A stretch of DNA of 64,000 nt from Parapusillimonas sp013416435 (GTDB lineage Bacteria; Pseudomonadota; Gammaproteobacteria; Burkholderiales; Burkholderiaceae_B): contig NZ_CP197474.1 of the NCBI RefSeq assembly GCF_052180245.1, positions 1,426,001-1,490,000 on the forward strand, read 5' to 3'. The notes beneath the pieces are model-generated. The model did not search any database. It was not told where the DNA came from and saw only the letters and a list, made by a program, of their open reading frames with translations. The position numbers and the translations under genes were made by a program. Position 1 is the stretch's first letter. Every line of letters starts with the position of its first letter. Positions 25,405 through 33,635 of the stretch are shown here, piece after piece.

Positions 25405-28149
25405 TCAAGGGCGTACCGTGCCCCTGGTCAAAGCGAGAACCGTGGCAATCAGTTCGCGCGGGTCCACCGGCTTGGTCATGTAGACCTGGAAGCCGGCAAG
25501 CAATGCATAAAGACGATCTTCATTGGCGGAATGCCCGGAAAGCGCGATGGCGGGAAGGCGGCGCGCGAGCGGGACATTGCGTTGCTCCTCCATCTGTCGG
25601 ATCCGGCCCATCACCTGGTATCCATCGATTTCGCCCAAGGAAATATCGCAAACCAGCACGTCCGGCCATCGATCCTGTGGAAGTTCGTTGAGCGCATTGA
25701 CCGCTGTTTCTCCGGATGCGAATCGAATCGTCCGAGCGCCATGATCTTCCAGCGATTCCCCCAGCAGCATGCGCGCCTCCTGCAGGTCATCCACGATATA
25801 GATGCTCAGGCTTTTGAGGGGTTCTGGAATTGCGGGTTGAGGCAGCGGCCGGGGTGCACGGTCGACGACGGCGCGCAAAGGCATGCTCAGAACGAATGCC
25901 AGGCCGGAACCGTCCGCGGCCGGCCGTGTCTCGAACCGCCCACCCATTTGCTCCATCAGTGCACTTGCACGGAGTGGATCAAGCAGCTCCACCTCGGCTT
26001 CGGTCACTGCGGGCAACGACGCTTCATCGCTTCCGGACGCCACGGCCGGTTCGTCGTTGCGATGCGTCAGTCGTCCGTCCGTGATGATCACCGCAACGTC
26101 GCCTCCCTGGCGTTCAAGACTTATCGCTATGCGTCCGTCGGACGGCGTGAAGGCGACGGCATTCTCCAGCATCCCTGCAAGCAACCGCTGCAAGGCGGCC
26201 GGATCGCCTGTGACGCGGGCCGCATCGGCGCGGATCGAAGTGTAGAGGGCGGTGCCGCGCGCATCGATGGCGGCCCGCAGCGAATCGATGACTCCCGCCA
26301 CCAGGGCCACCAGATTGATCGGCTGAGGACTGAGCCGGGTCCCGGTCTCGTCCAGAGCCTCCTGCTGCAGCTGCAACTGCCACATCTGGGCATATTGGCC
26401 TTGCATGCGCAGCAGCGCTTGATGCGTACCGCGCTCTACGATGCGGCCGTGGTCCATGACCAGGATCAGGTCGGCATCGACGATGGTGGACAGACGGTGC
26501 GCGATGATGAGCGTGGAACGTCCGCGCGACAGATGCTTGAGCTCCTGCTGGATGGCTCGCTCGGTGCGTGTGTCGAGGGCGGAGGTGGCTTCATCCAGCA
26601 CGAGTATGGGCGGGTTCTTCAGAAAGGCCCGCGCGATGGCAATGCGCTGACGCTCGCCGCCCGAAAGCTTGACGCCCCGTTCGCCGACGGGCGTATCGTA
26701 CTGAGAGGGCAGGCTTTCTATCAGATCATGGATGCGGGCGGCTTTGGCGGCGTCTATCACCTGGGCGGCGGTCGCTCCCGGCTTTCCATAGGCGATGTTG
26801 TAGAAGATGGTGTTGTTGAAGAGCAGGGATTCTTGCGGCACGACGCCGATGCTGGCGCGCAAGCTGGCCTGGGTGACGCTTCGCACGTCCTGGCCGTCTA
26901 TGGAGATGCTGCCGTGATCGGTGTCGTAGAGGCGAAGGAGCAGGCGCGCCAGCGTCGATTTCCCGGAACCGCTGCCACCTACCACCGCGACCTGCTGGGC
27001 CGGCTCTATGCGAAAGCTCACCTCATGCAGAATCTGCCGGGCGGGTTCATAGGCGAAATCGACTTTGTCGAAGCTGACGGCGCCGCCAGCGACCTGCAGC
27101 GCGGGCAGCTCATCGCCGGCCTCCGTCTCCGTCGGCAGGCGCAGCAGGTTGGACATGCGTTCGGCATTGATCAACGCCTCGCGCGTCTGGCGAAAGACCA
27201 GGCCGAGCGTATTGAGCGGCAGGCATACTTGTATGACATAGGCATTGATCAGCACCAGATCGCCCACCGTGAGCGTGCCGTCGACGACATCCTGGCCGGC
27301 CATCAGCATGACCGTCGCCACGCCGGCGGCGATGATGGCGCTTTGCCCGACATGAAGAATGGACAGCGCTTTCTGATTTTCCAGGCCGACACCGATCCAG
27401 CGATTCATGATGCCGCCCAAGCGCTGCGATTCCGCCTGTTCGCTGGTGTACAGCTTGACGGTCTCATAGTTCGTCAGGCTGTCCACCAGATGCCCGCTGG
27501 CCGCTGAATCCAGCTCGTTCAGGGCGCGCTGGTGGCGAATCCGTCGTTCCGTGAATACGATGGTATGAATGGTGTAGGCGATGAAGGTCAGCGCCAGCAC
27601 GGCGGCGAACCCCATGGCATAGGCCGAGAGCAGGATGATGACGATGGATACGATCTCGATGACCGTCGGCAGTACCGTGAACAGGGCTGTGCCCAGCAGG
27701 AAGCCTATGCCCGCCGTCCCCCTGGAAACATCCCGCGCAAACGCTCCTGTCTGCTGGCCGCCATGAAAGCGAGCGCCCAACTGGTGAAGGTGGTCGAAGA
27801 CCCGGACGGTGAAGTCCGCGACGGCGGTAGCGGCAACCTTGGCGAAGGCCATGTCGCGCAGTTCGGTAAAAACTCCTGATAGAAATCGCAACAAGGCATA
27901 GGCCAGGAGCAGGAAGACAGGCAGCGACAGGGAAGAGGTTTCGCCTTCCAGGCTGTCTATGATGTTCTTCAGTGCAACCGGAACCAGCAGGGCGAATATC
28001 TTGGCCGCGACCAGCAGGGCAAGCGCGGCGGCCGTGCGCCGGCGAAATCGCCAGACGACTTCCCATATGGTGGCGGCGATTTCGCGTTGACCCGACGAAC
28101 CAAGTTTCGGGGGACGAATGGCCTTGACGTATTTTTTCAAGAGGACCAT
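25405..28149 (-). CDS. Atm1-like ABC exporter fused to ATPase-like and response-receiver domains
   Basis: This 914-residue protein has three parts. Residues about 35-325 form the six-helix exporter domain. Residues 355-585 are the ATPase: GGSGSGKST (Walker A, 391-399), LSGGERQR (signature), ILVLDEATSAL (Walker B), H-loop His 551. GERGVKLSGGERQRIAIARAFLKNPPILV places it with the Atm1/ABCB7/HMT1 group. Residues about 606-760 resemble a degenerate histidine-kinase ATPase domain (GMLENAVAFTPSDGRI, Asn near 663) without a phosphorylated His. Residues 781-905 are a receiver with acidic pair D787-D788, phosphoacceptor D835 (VLVCDISLGEIDG), S871 and K893. All receiver residues are intact. It lies upstream of the glycan genes on the same strand. 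I know no characterised protein with this architecture. Confidence 0.88.
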   Translation of the reverse strand: MVLLKKYVKAIRPPKLGSSGQREIAATIWEVVWRFRRRTAAALALLVAAKIFALLVPVALKNIIDSLEGETSSLSLPVFLLLAYALLRFLSGVFTELRDMAFAKVAATAVADFTVRVFDHLHQLGARFHGGQQTGAFARDVSRGTAGIGFLLGTALFTVLPTVIEIVSIVIILLSAYAMGFAAVLALTFIAYTIHTIVFTERRIRHQRALNELDSAASGHLVDSLTNYETVKLYTSEQAESQRLGGIMNRWIGVGLENQKALSILHVGQSAIIAAGVATVMLMAGQDVVDGTLTVGDLVLINAYVIQVCLPLNTLGLVFRQTREALINAERMSNLLRLPTETEAGDELPALQVAGGAVSFDKVDFAYEPARQILHEVSFRIEPAQQVAVVGGSGSGKSTLARLLLRLYDTDHGSISIDGQDVRSVTQASLRASIGVVPQESLLFNNTIFYNIAYGKPGATAAQVIDAAKAARIHDLIESLPSQYDTPVGERGVKLSGGERQRIAIARAFLKNPPILVLDEATSALDTRTERAIQQELKHLSRGRSTLIIAHRLSTIVDADLILVMDHGRIVERGTHQALLRMQGQYAQMWQLQLQQEALDETGTRLSPQPINLVALVAGVIDSLRAAIDARGTALYTSIRADAARVTGDPAALQRLLAGMLENAVAFTPSDGRIAISLERQGGDVAVIITDGRLTHRNDEPAVASGSDEASLPAVTEAEVELLDPLRASALMEQMGGRFETRPAADGSGLAFVLSMPLRAVVDRAPRPLPQPAIPEPLKSLSIYIVDDLQEARMLLGESLEDHGARTIRFASGETAVNALNELPQDRWPDVLVCDISLGEIDGYQVMGRIRQMEEQRNVPLARRLPAIALSGHSANEDRLYALLAGFQVYMTKPVDPRELIATVLALTRGTVRP

Positions 28150-28152
28150 CGT

Positions 28153-28692
28153 TCAGATCAAGGGGAGCGGGCGCGGCCTGGCCGCATCATGCTCGCCGAG
28201 TTCCAGGCGTTCAGGGATCTGCAAGGCTTTCTTTTTCGCGATCGCGCGCAACAGGCTGGCGATGCTGGTGCCGACCGCCTCGTCGAACCAGGGATCGGCT
28301 CCGCTGACGCCCACTGCGATGCCTTCGTGCCATATGCCGCCCCAGACGCCGGTATCGGTCGCGCGCAGCAAGTGCGGTGCCATATAGCGGAGCTCATGGC
28401 CACTGCGTCGGGCGCGCCAGCATACTCTTGCCTTCTCCCGCGCGTATTGCGCATAGTCCGCGTCCCAGGCGTCGCGGTCGCCCACGGAGTATTCATAGAG
28501 AATGGCTTGCTCGAAGCCGCAGTCGGCGGGGCCCAGGGCGGGGTCCATGATGACGATGTACAGGAAGCCGCTTTCACCGAGCCGCCGTGAAGCGATGCCT
28601 TTTTCGATCATGGGCAGGGCAAGGTCCACGGCTTCCTTTGCGGCGGCTCTGCCGGCCAGGGCGCTGCCGGGGGGCGTGTGCGCTACGCTCAT
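28153..28692 (-). CDS. Uncharacterised protein upstream of the ABC fusion
   Basis: ATG 28692, with GAGG eight bases upstream, gives 179 residues; a longer frame to 28734 lacks a binding site. The sequence has AAAKEAVDLALPMIEKGIASRRLG, GFLYIVIMDPALG and GIWHEGIAVGVSGADPWFDEAVGTSIASLLRAI. The last stretch loosely resembles GlcG/HbpS-like proteins, which is too weak to name. No signal peptide or membrane segment is seen. It ends four bases before the start of the ABC fusion, so the two are surely cotranscribed and may work together. Confidence 0.7.
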   Translation of the reverse strand: MSVAHTPPGSALAGRAAAKEAVDLALPMIEKGIASRRLGESGFLYIVIMDPALGPADCGFEQAILYEYSVGDRDAWDADYAQYAREKARVCWRARRSGHELRYMAPHLLRATDTGVWGGIWHEGIAVGVSGADPWFDEAVGTSIASLLRAIAKKKALQIPERLELGEHDAARPRPLPLI

Positions 28693-28776
28693 TTCCAGTC
28701 CTCGCAGTATGGTTGACTGGTGCTCGGCCAGCAAATCGTATGCCGAGAGCGTGCTGAATCGACGAGGCAGGCGCCG

Positions 28777-29256
28777 CTAGAAGTAAGCCAGCAGGCGGCC
28801 GAGGGTGCCTGCCGTTATCCATAGCGCGAGCGATGCGGCCGCCTGGACGCGGCCCAGCGCGGGGGCGGCCACGTCCCATGCTTCAAGGCGGCCGGACCAG
28901 AGCTTCCTGAACAGCCAGGCGTTGGCGATCCCCAAAACGATGCAGGCCAGCTTGATGAAAAAAAGAGGATTATTCAGCAATGGTCCGGCATCCGCGGCGA
29001 ACAGCAGGGTGCCGCTGGCAAGCAGCAGGACGAGTCCGCCGGCGGCCAGCGGGGTCAGCAGCGCCGAGACATCGGGCAGCGGAAATTTTCGGGCAAGGCC
29101 CAGAAGACGGAGGTCCAGCAACAGCATCGCGCCCAGCAGCAGGACGAGGCCCGCGAGGTGAATGATATTGACGATGGGATAGGCGCTGCCCGAAGTGCGC
29201 ATCCATTCTCCGAGCGGCGAGTGCTCCAGCCACGCCGCCCACTGAGCGATGATCAT
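28777..29256 (-). CDS. Small integral membrane protein (DUF6644/DUF2214-like)
   Basis: The 159-residue protein has four hydrophobic segments: NIIHLAGLVLLLGAMLLLDLRLLGLA, LLTPLAAGGLVLLLASGTLLFA, PLFFIKLACIVLGIANAWLF and VQAAASLALWITAGTLGRLLAYF. The pattern WLEHSPLGEWMRTSGSAYPIVNIIHLAGL is typical of a widespread uncharacterised family. It is followed 30 bases further along by a small periplasmic protein gene on the same strand, a combination I recall from other proteobacteria. Function is unknown; a copper- or redox-related role has been guessed for such pairs but not shown here. Confidence 0.75.
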   Translation of the reverse strand: MIIAQWAAWLEHSPLGEWMRTSGSAYPIVNIIHLAGLVLLLGAMLLLDLRLLGLARKFPLPDVSALLTPLAAGGLVLLLASGTLLFAADAGPLLNNPLFFIKLACIVLGIANAWLFRKLWSGRLEAWDVAAPALGRVQAAASLALWITAGTLGRLLAYF

Positions 29257-29285
29257 GGTCGTCTATTTTCCGGCTTCGACGGGCG

Positions 29286-29636
29286 TCAACGCAGCTCGAT
29301 GGTCTTGCCATCGACGGTGATGCGCTCGGCACGAATTTCCGGTGTGCCGTCGCGGCGTGGATAGCCTTCTATTTTTACCGATTTGCCCTTGGTCAAGGCC
29401 TCTTTGGGCAGGCCGCGCGATTCCATGCGGCGGGTGGGGGCAAGGATGACGTCCCATTCGCGACCCTGATGTTCTATCTTCACCTGGGCATGCGGGTTTC
29501 TGTACTGCACGTCGGTCAGCGTGGTTTCCAGCTTCATGACCTTGTCGGCATCGTAGGCGCTCCAGCCATGATGCGCCCAGGCGGCGCTTCCGAGCAGGCT
29601 CAGCGTGAGCGCGCCAAGCAATGATTTGAGCGGCAT
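29286..29636 (-). CDS. Small exported protein (DUF6152-like)
   Basis: The 116-residue protein has a clear signal peptide (MPLKSLLGALTLSLLGSAAWAHH) and a small beta-rich domain with WSAYDADKVMKLETTLTDVQYRNPHAQVKIEHQGREWDVILAP and a closing ITVDGKTIEL. The HHGWSAYD start after cleavage is typical of DUF6152. It is the upstream partner of the four-helix membrane protein. No enzyme motif is visible. The mature His pair at its N-terminus could bind metal, which is speculation. Confidence 0.78.
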   Translation of the reverse strand: MPLKSLLGALTLSLLGSAAWAHHGWSAYDADKVMKLETTLTDVQYRNPHAQVKIEHQGREWDVILAPTRRMESRGLPKEALTKGKSVKIEGYPRRDGTPEIRAERITVDGKTIELR

Positions 29637-29719
29637 GTCGGTCTCCGTATGAAAGTGGGCGACGAGCCGATTATAGTCACGATAGAATCGAGTGCATTCT
29701 TTTCATTGGAGGCCATTGC

Positions 29720-30736
29720 ATGCGTTCCGCTATGAAAACACCCTTCTTCGCGCTGCGCCGCAAAGGACGCCTTGCCGCGACGATTCTCGCCGCCGCGCTC
29801 GGCGCCGTGTCGGGATGTCCCGCCGCGTTTGCGCAGGTACCCGCCATGCAGGCATCACAGGCGCCCGGCTACTATCGCATGATGCTCGGCGGCTTTGAAA
29901 TCACCGCGCTGTACGACGGCAGCATTCCATTGGGCGTCGATCTCCTGAAAGGCGCCGGCAGCGAAGAGCTTGCGCGCTTGATCGAGCACGGTTTCGTACC
30001 GGTTTCGCCGAATGGGGTGCAGACGGCGGTGAACGCCTATCTGGTCCATACCGGCAAGAACCTGATACTGGTCGATGCCGGCGCCGCGACCTGTTTAGGC
30101 CCCACGCTCGGAGCCGTCTCCCGCAATATCGAGGCATCGGGATACAGCGTCGCGCAGGTGGATGCGGTTCTCCTCACCCACCTTCATGGCGACCATGCTT
30201 GCGGCATCGTCGGCCCCGACGGCGCACCCGCGTTCCCCAATGCGACGCTGCACGTGGCCGAGGATGAAGCCGCCTTCTGGCTCAATACCGAGATTGCGGC
30301 GCAGGCCCCCCAGGACGCCCAACCCTTTTTCAAGATGGCGCAAGCCGCCGTCGCTCCCTATCGCGCGGCCGGCAAGCTCAAGCGCTTCAAGACGGGCGAA
30401 CGCCTGATGCCCGGCGTGGAAGCCGTGCCCCTGCACGGGCATACGCCGGGGCATGGGGGCTATATGTTCGCTTCCGATGGCCAGGCAATGCTGATATGGG
30501 GCGACGTCATACACAGCCACGCCGTGCAATTCGTCCGGCCTGAGGTATCGATCGAATTCGATACCGATCCGCAGCAGGCCATTGCGAGCCGGCGCCAGGT
30601 ATTGGCCGATGCGGTCAAGCAAAAATACTGGATTGCCGGTGCGCATCTGCCTTTCCCGGGCATCGGCCATGTTCGCCATGCGGGCGAACGCTACGAATGG
30701 ATTCCCGCCGAGTACGCGCCGTTGCCGGCCAACTGA
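29720..30736 (+). CDS. Exported metallo-beta-lactamase-fold hydrolase
   Basis: ATG 29720 follows GGAGG by nine bases. The 338-residue protein begins with a signal peptide (ending near AFAQ) and has an MBL fold: TGKNLILVDAGAA, LTHLHGDHACGIVG (HxHxDH), PLHGHTPGHGGYMF (third His) and IWGDVIHSHAVQF (Asp bridge and following His). All zinc ligands are in place. Members of this periplasmic group are annotated as lactonase- or methyl-parathion-hydrolase-like enzymes. The substrate is unknown. It stands alone, divergent from the DUF6152 gene and upstream of paaY, with about 36 bases between them. Confidence 0.88.
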   Translation: MRSAMKTPFFALRRKGRLAATILAAALGAVSGCPAAFAQVPAMQASQAPGYYRMMLGGFEITALYDGSIPLGVDLLKGAGSEELARLIEHGFVPVSPNGVQTAVNAYLVHTGKNLILVDAGAATCLGPTLGAVSRNIEASGYSVAQVDAVLLTHLHGDHACGIVGPDGAPAFPNATLHVAEDEAAFWLNTEIAAQAPQDAQPFFKMAQAAVAPYRAAGKLKRFKTGERLMPGVEAVPLHGHTPGHGGYMFASDGQAMLIWGDVIHSHAVQFVRPEVSIEFDTDPQQAIASRRQVLADAVKQKYWIAGAHLPFPGIGHVRHAGERYEWIPAEYAPLPAN

Positions 30737-30772
30737 TACCGGGCCGCGCTTTCAAAAGTTCATGGAGACGAA

Positions 30773-31363
30773 ATGTTGAAGGTTTATGCAATCAATGGAA
30801 TTACACCAGTCGTTGACCCGGAGGCCTATGTGCATCCGACGGCGGTGCTGATCGGCGACGTAATCGTCGGGCCTGGCGTTTATGTGGGGCCGCTTGCCAG
30901 CCTGCGCGGCGATTTCGGCCGCATCGAGCTGCGCCGCGGTTCGAACGTACAGGACACCTGCGTGATACACGGCGTAGCCGAGAACGACACCATTGTCGAC
31001 GTTGACGGTCATGTCGGGCATGGCGCCGTCCTGCATGGCTGTACCATAGGCCGCAACGCCCTGATCGGCATGAACGCGGTCGTGATGGACCAGGCCGTCG
31101 TCGGCGAATGCAGCATCGTGGCGGCGATGGCCTTTGTGAAGGTCGGCATGACGATTCCTCCGCGCAGCCTGGTGGTGGGCGCGCCTGCGCGCGTGCTGCG
31201 CGAACTGACAGACGCGGACATCGATCATAAGTCGTACGGCACGCGGCAATATCAATTGCTGACGACCCGATGCCTGCAAACCATGCGGGCGGTGGATCCT
31301 CTGGACCGGGTCGAGGAAAACCGCGCTCGCCTGCCGCTGGACGTCATTAATCCGTCAAGGTAG
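30773..31363 (+). CDS. paaY: PaaY-type hexapeptide-repeat thioesterase/carbonic-anhydrase-like protein
   Basis: The 196-residue left-handed beta-helix protein matches PaaY along its length: YAINGITPVVDPEAYVHPTAVLIGDVIVGPGVYVGPLASLRGDFGRIELR, IHGVAENDTIVD, GHVGHGAVLHGCTIGRNALIGMNAVVMD and a C-terminal TTRCLQTM. The His residues in IHG and GHVGHGA are the usual metal ligands. PaaY removes inhibitory CoA adducts in phenylacetate degradation. None of the other paa genes is in the window, so here it is either an outlier of a distant paa locus or has another role. Confidence 0.88.
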   Translation: MLKVYAINGITPVVDPEAYVHPTAVLIGDVIVGPGVYVGPLASLRGDFGRIELRRGSNVQDTCVIHGVAENDTIVDVDGHVGHGAVLHGCTIGRNALIGMNAVVMDQAVVGECSIVAAMAFVKVGMTIPPRSLVVGAPARVLRELTDADIDHKSYGTRQYQLLTTRCLQTMRAVDPLDRVEENRARLPLDVINPSR

Positions 31364-31375
31364 CGGCAGGCCGAT

Positions 31376-32536
31376 TCAGTCGAAGATTTCGGGATTCAGC
31401 AAAACGGAGCGATCGACGTTGCGGATGTCGTTGCGCCCGCAGAAGCCCATGGTGATGTCCATTTCATTGGCGATCATCTGCAGGCAGCGGGTGACGCCGG
31501 CTTCGCCCATGGCGCCGAGCGCATACAAGAACGACCTTCCTATCATCGTCCCGCTTGCACCCAGCGCGATGGCCTTCAGGACGTCCTGCCCAGAGCGGAT
31601 GCCGCCGTCCATCCAGACTTCGATTTCCTTGCCTACGGCATGCGCGATGGCGGGCAGTGCGGAAATCGATGAAGGCGCGCCGTCGAGCTGACGGCCCCCA
31701 TGGTTGGAGACGACCAGCGCGTCCGCTCCCGATTCCACGGCCAGGCGCGCGTCTTCGGGATCCATGATGCCTTTCACGATGATCTTTCCGCCCCAGCGAT
31801 GCTTGATCCACTCCATGTCTTTCCAGCTCAGGCTGGGGTCGAACTGCTCGGCGGTCCAGGAAGACAGCGATGACAGGTCGCCGACGCCCTTGGCGTGGCC
31901 GACGATGTTGCCGAAGCTGCGTCGCTTGGTGCCCAGCATGTTCAGGCACCAGCGCGGCTTGGTGGCCAGGTTGATCATGTTGGCCAGGGTGGGCTTGGGC
32001 GGAGTGGAGAGCCCGTTCTTGATGTCCTTGTGGCGCTGGCCCAGCACCTGCAGGTCGAGCGTAAGGACGAGGGCGGAGCAGTTCGCCGCCTTCGCGCGGT
32101 CGATCAGCCGTTCGATGAAGTCGCGGTCCCGCATGACGTACAGCTGGAACCAGAAAGGCTTGTGCGTATGCGCCGCGATGTCTTCGATGGAGCAGATGCT
32201 CATGGTGGACAAGGTGAAGGGTATGCCGAACTTCTCGGCCGCCTTGGCACCCAGGATTTCGCCGTCGGCGTGCTGCATGCCCGTCAGGCCGGTGGGCGCA
32301 ATGGCGACCGGCATTGCCACGTCCTGCCCGATCATCGTGCTGCGCAGGCTGCGTTTGTCGATATCTACCGCCACCCGCTGCCGCAGCTTCAGTTTATGGA
32401 AGTCGGTTTCGTTGGCGCGGTATGTGCCCTCGGTCCAGGACCCGGAGTCGGCATAATCGTAGAACATCCTGGGCACGCGCCGGCGGGCAAGCAGGCGGAA
32501 GTCCTCGACGCAGGTGATTTTGGACGGTGTGGACAA
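31376..32536 (-). CDS. lldD: FMN-dependent L-lactate dehydrogenase
   Basis: A TTG at 32536 with AGGAG nine bases upstream gives 386 residues, the family length; the open frame beyond it has no homology. Motifs include YDYADSGSWTEGTYRAN, PVAIAPTGLTGMQHADGE, FWFQLYVMRDR, LTLDLQVLGQRHKD, VSNHGGRQLDGAPSSISALPAI (catalytic His) and DGGIRSGQDVLKAIALGASGTMIGRSF. It oxidises L-lactate (or a related 2-hydroxyacid) to the keto acid at the membrane, feeding electrons to the quinone pool. Glycolate oxidase or mandelate dehydrogenase activity cannot be excluded. It is convergent with paaY. Confidence 0.9.
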   Translation of the reverse strand: MSTPSKITCVEDFRLLARRRVPRMFYDYADSGSWTEGTYRANETDFHKLKLRQRVAVDIDKRSLRSTMIGQDVAMPVAIAPTGLTGMQHADGEILGAKAAEKFGIPFTLSTMSICSIEDIAAHTHKPFWFQLYVMRDRDFIERLIDRAKAANCSALVLTLDLQVLGQRHKDIKNGLSTPPKPTLANMINLATKPRWCLNMLGTKRRSFGNIVGHAKGVGDLSSLSSWTAEQFDPSLSWKDMEWIKHRWGGKIIVKGIMDPEDARLAVESGADALVVSNHGGRQLDGAPSSISALPAIAHAVGKEIEVWMDGGIRSGQDVLKAIALGASGTMIGRSFLYALGAMGEAGVTRCLQMIANEMDITMGFCGRNDIRNVDRSVLLNPEIFD

Positions 32537-32613
32537 TTTGGAGGCTCCTGATGTTATCGGACAGAACAGCGCAAAAAGTAACGCATTGTTCGCGGAAAAT
32601 CCACCATGGCGAT

Positions 32614-33543
32614 TCAGAGGAACTTCAGTGTGTCGACGGAATGCGCGTAGACCATGACGGCATCGCCTCCGTTCCACCAGATGACGCGCGCCAGCTTGGC
32701 GCGGCGGGCGATGTCGAGCGCCTGGACGGGATCGCTTTCGATGAAGTGAGTATGCCGGCGCTCCAGGATGGCGGCGGCTTTGTGCCGGGACGTGTCGGCG
32801 GCACCGTGCCGGGATTCATCGCGCATGATCAGCGGCCCCATGAAGCCGTGGCGGTCCAGCCAGGCTCTCGTTCGCGGGCGGTCCTGCTCGGGACGCCCCG
32901 TGATGATGGTGCTTCGGGCGAGGTCGAGGGCGGGCAGGGTCTCGTTAAGGGGCAGGAGGTCGCGTTCCGCCAGCGTGTCGTGCAGCGCCATGGCGTAGCG
33001 CTCTTGGGGCAGATCCATCAGCAACACGCCATCCAGGTCTATCGCCCACGAGGCATACTCATGCTGCGGCCGGCGAGGCCGATTGAACGTGGCATCGAAA
33101 GCGTCGGTGATCGAGTGGCGCTCCCAAGGGAACCAGGCGCGGCATCCATCTGGAACGGCCGGGCCGAAGTCTGGCCGGATCCGCGACTCGGTGTCGTGCG
33201 CAAGGGCGAAGATCCGCAGCTCGTAGCCCCTACGGCGCAGGAAGTCGGCACTGTCCGACAGGGTAGTGCCTCGGCCGGCGATGTCCTCGACCAGCAGTAT
33301 GCGGCAGCGCGCCGGTGGCCGGTCGACGGTATACCAGGAGACGCGGCGCTGGCTGCGCGCATACGCCACTGCGTGCAAGGGCAGGGACAGTTCGGTGGCG
33401 ATCATGGTGGCAGGCACGATCCCGCCGCGGGCGATGGCCACCACGGCATCGAAGCGTTCTGCGCGCCATTGCGGCAGATACTCCGATATCACGCTTTCGA
33501 TGAGCGCATAGTCGTAGGGAAACGCATTGCAGTGCTGGGGCAT
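32614..33543 (-). CDS. Phosphoribosyltransferase fused to a HAD-like domain
   Basis: The first 150 residues of this 309-residue protein form a type I phosphoribosyltransferase: FDAVVAIARGGIVPATMIATEL and the PRPP loop ILLVEDIAGRGTTLSDSADFL. Residues 165-309 form a HAD-like domain: WAIDLDGVLLMDL (nucleophile Asp), STIITGRPEQDRPRTRAWLDRHGF and a final VIWWNGGDAVMVYAHS. The combination suggests a nucleobase or nucleotide metabolic enzyme with an added phosphatase step. I know no characterised example. The gene stands alone. The last HAD loop is hard to assign, so activity of this half is uncertain. Confidence 0.8.
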   Translation of the reverse strand: MPQHCNAFPYDYALIESVISEYLPQWRAERFDAVVAIARGGIVPATMIATELSLPLHAVAYARSQRRVSWYTVDRPPARCRILLVEDIAGRGTTLSDSADFLRRRGYELRIFALAHDTESRIRPDFGPAVPDGCRAWFPWERHSITDAFDATFNRPRRPQHEYASWAIDLDGVLLMDLPQERYAMALHDTLAERDLLPLNETLPALDLARSTIITGRPEQDRPRTRAWLDRHGFMGPLIMRDESRHGAADTSRHKAAAILERRHTHFIESDPVQALDIARRAKLARVIWWNGGDAVMVYAHSVDTLKFL

Positions 33544-33635
33544 GGGTTCGATGGAGCGAGGGAATGCTTACCGAGTGTAACCAGGAAACCCCTTATACTG
33601 GCCAATTGACCCTGTCGACATGACATGAATGCCTG

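Noticed and set aside
32537..32677. Longer N-terminus of LldD
   Set aside because: The TTG at 32536 has a good ribosome binding site and gives the family length; the upstream residues are unlike LldD.
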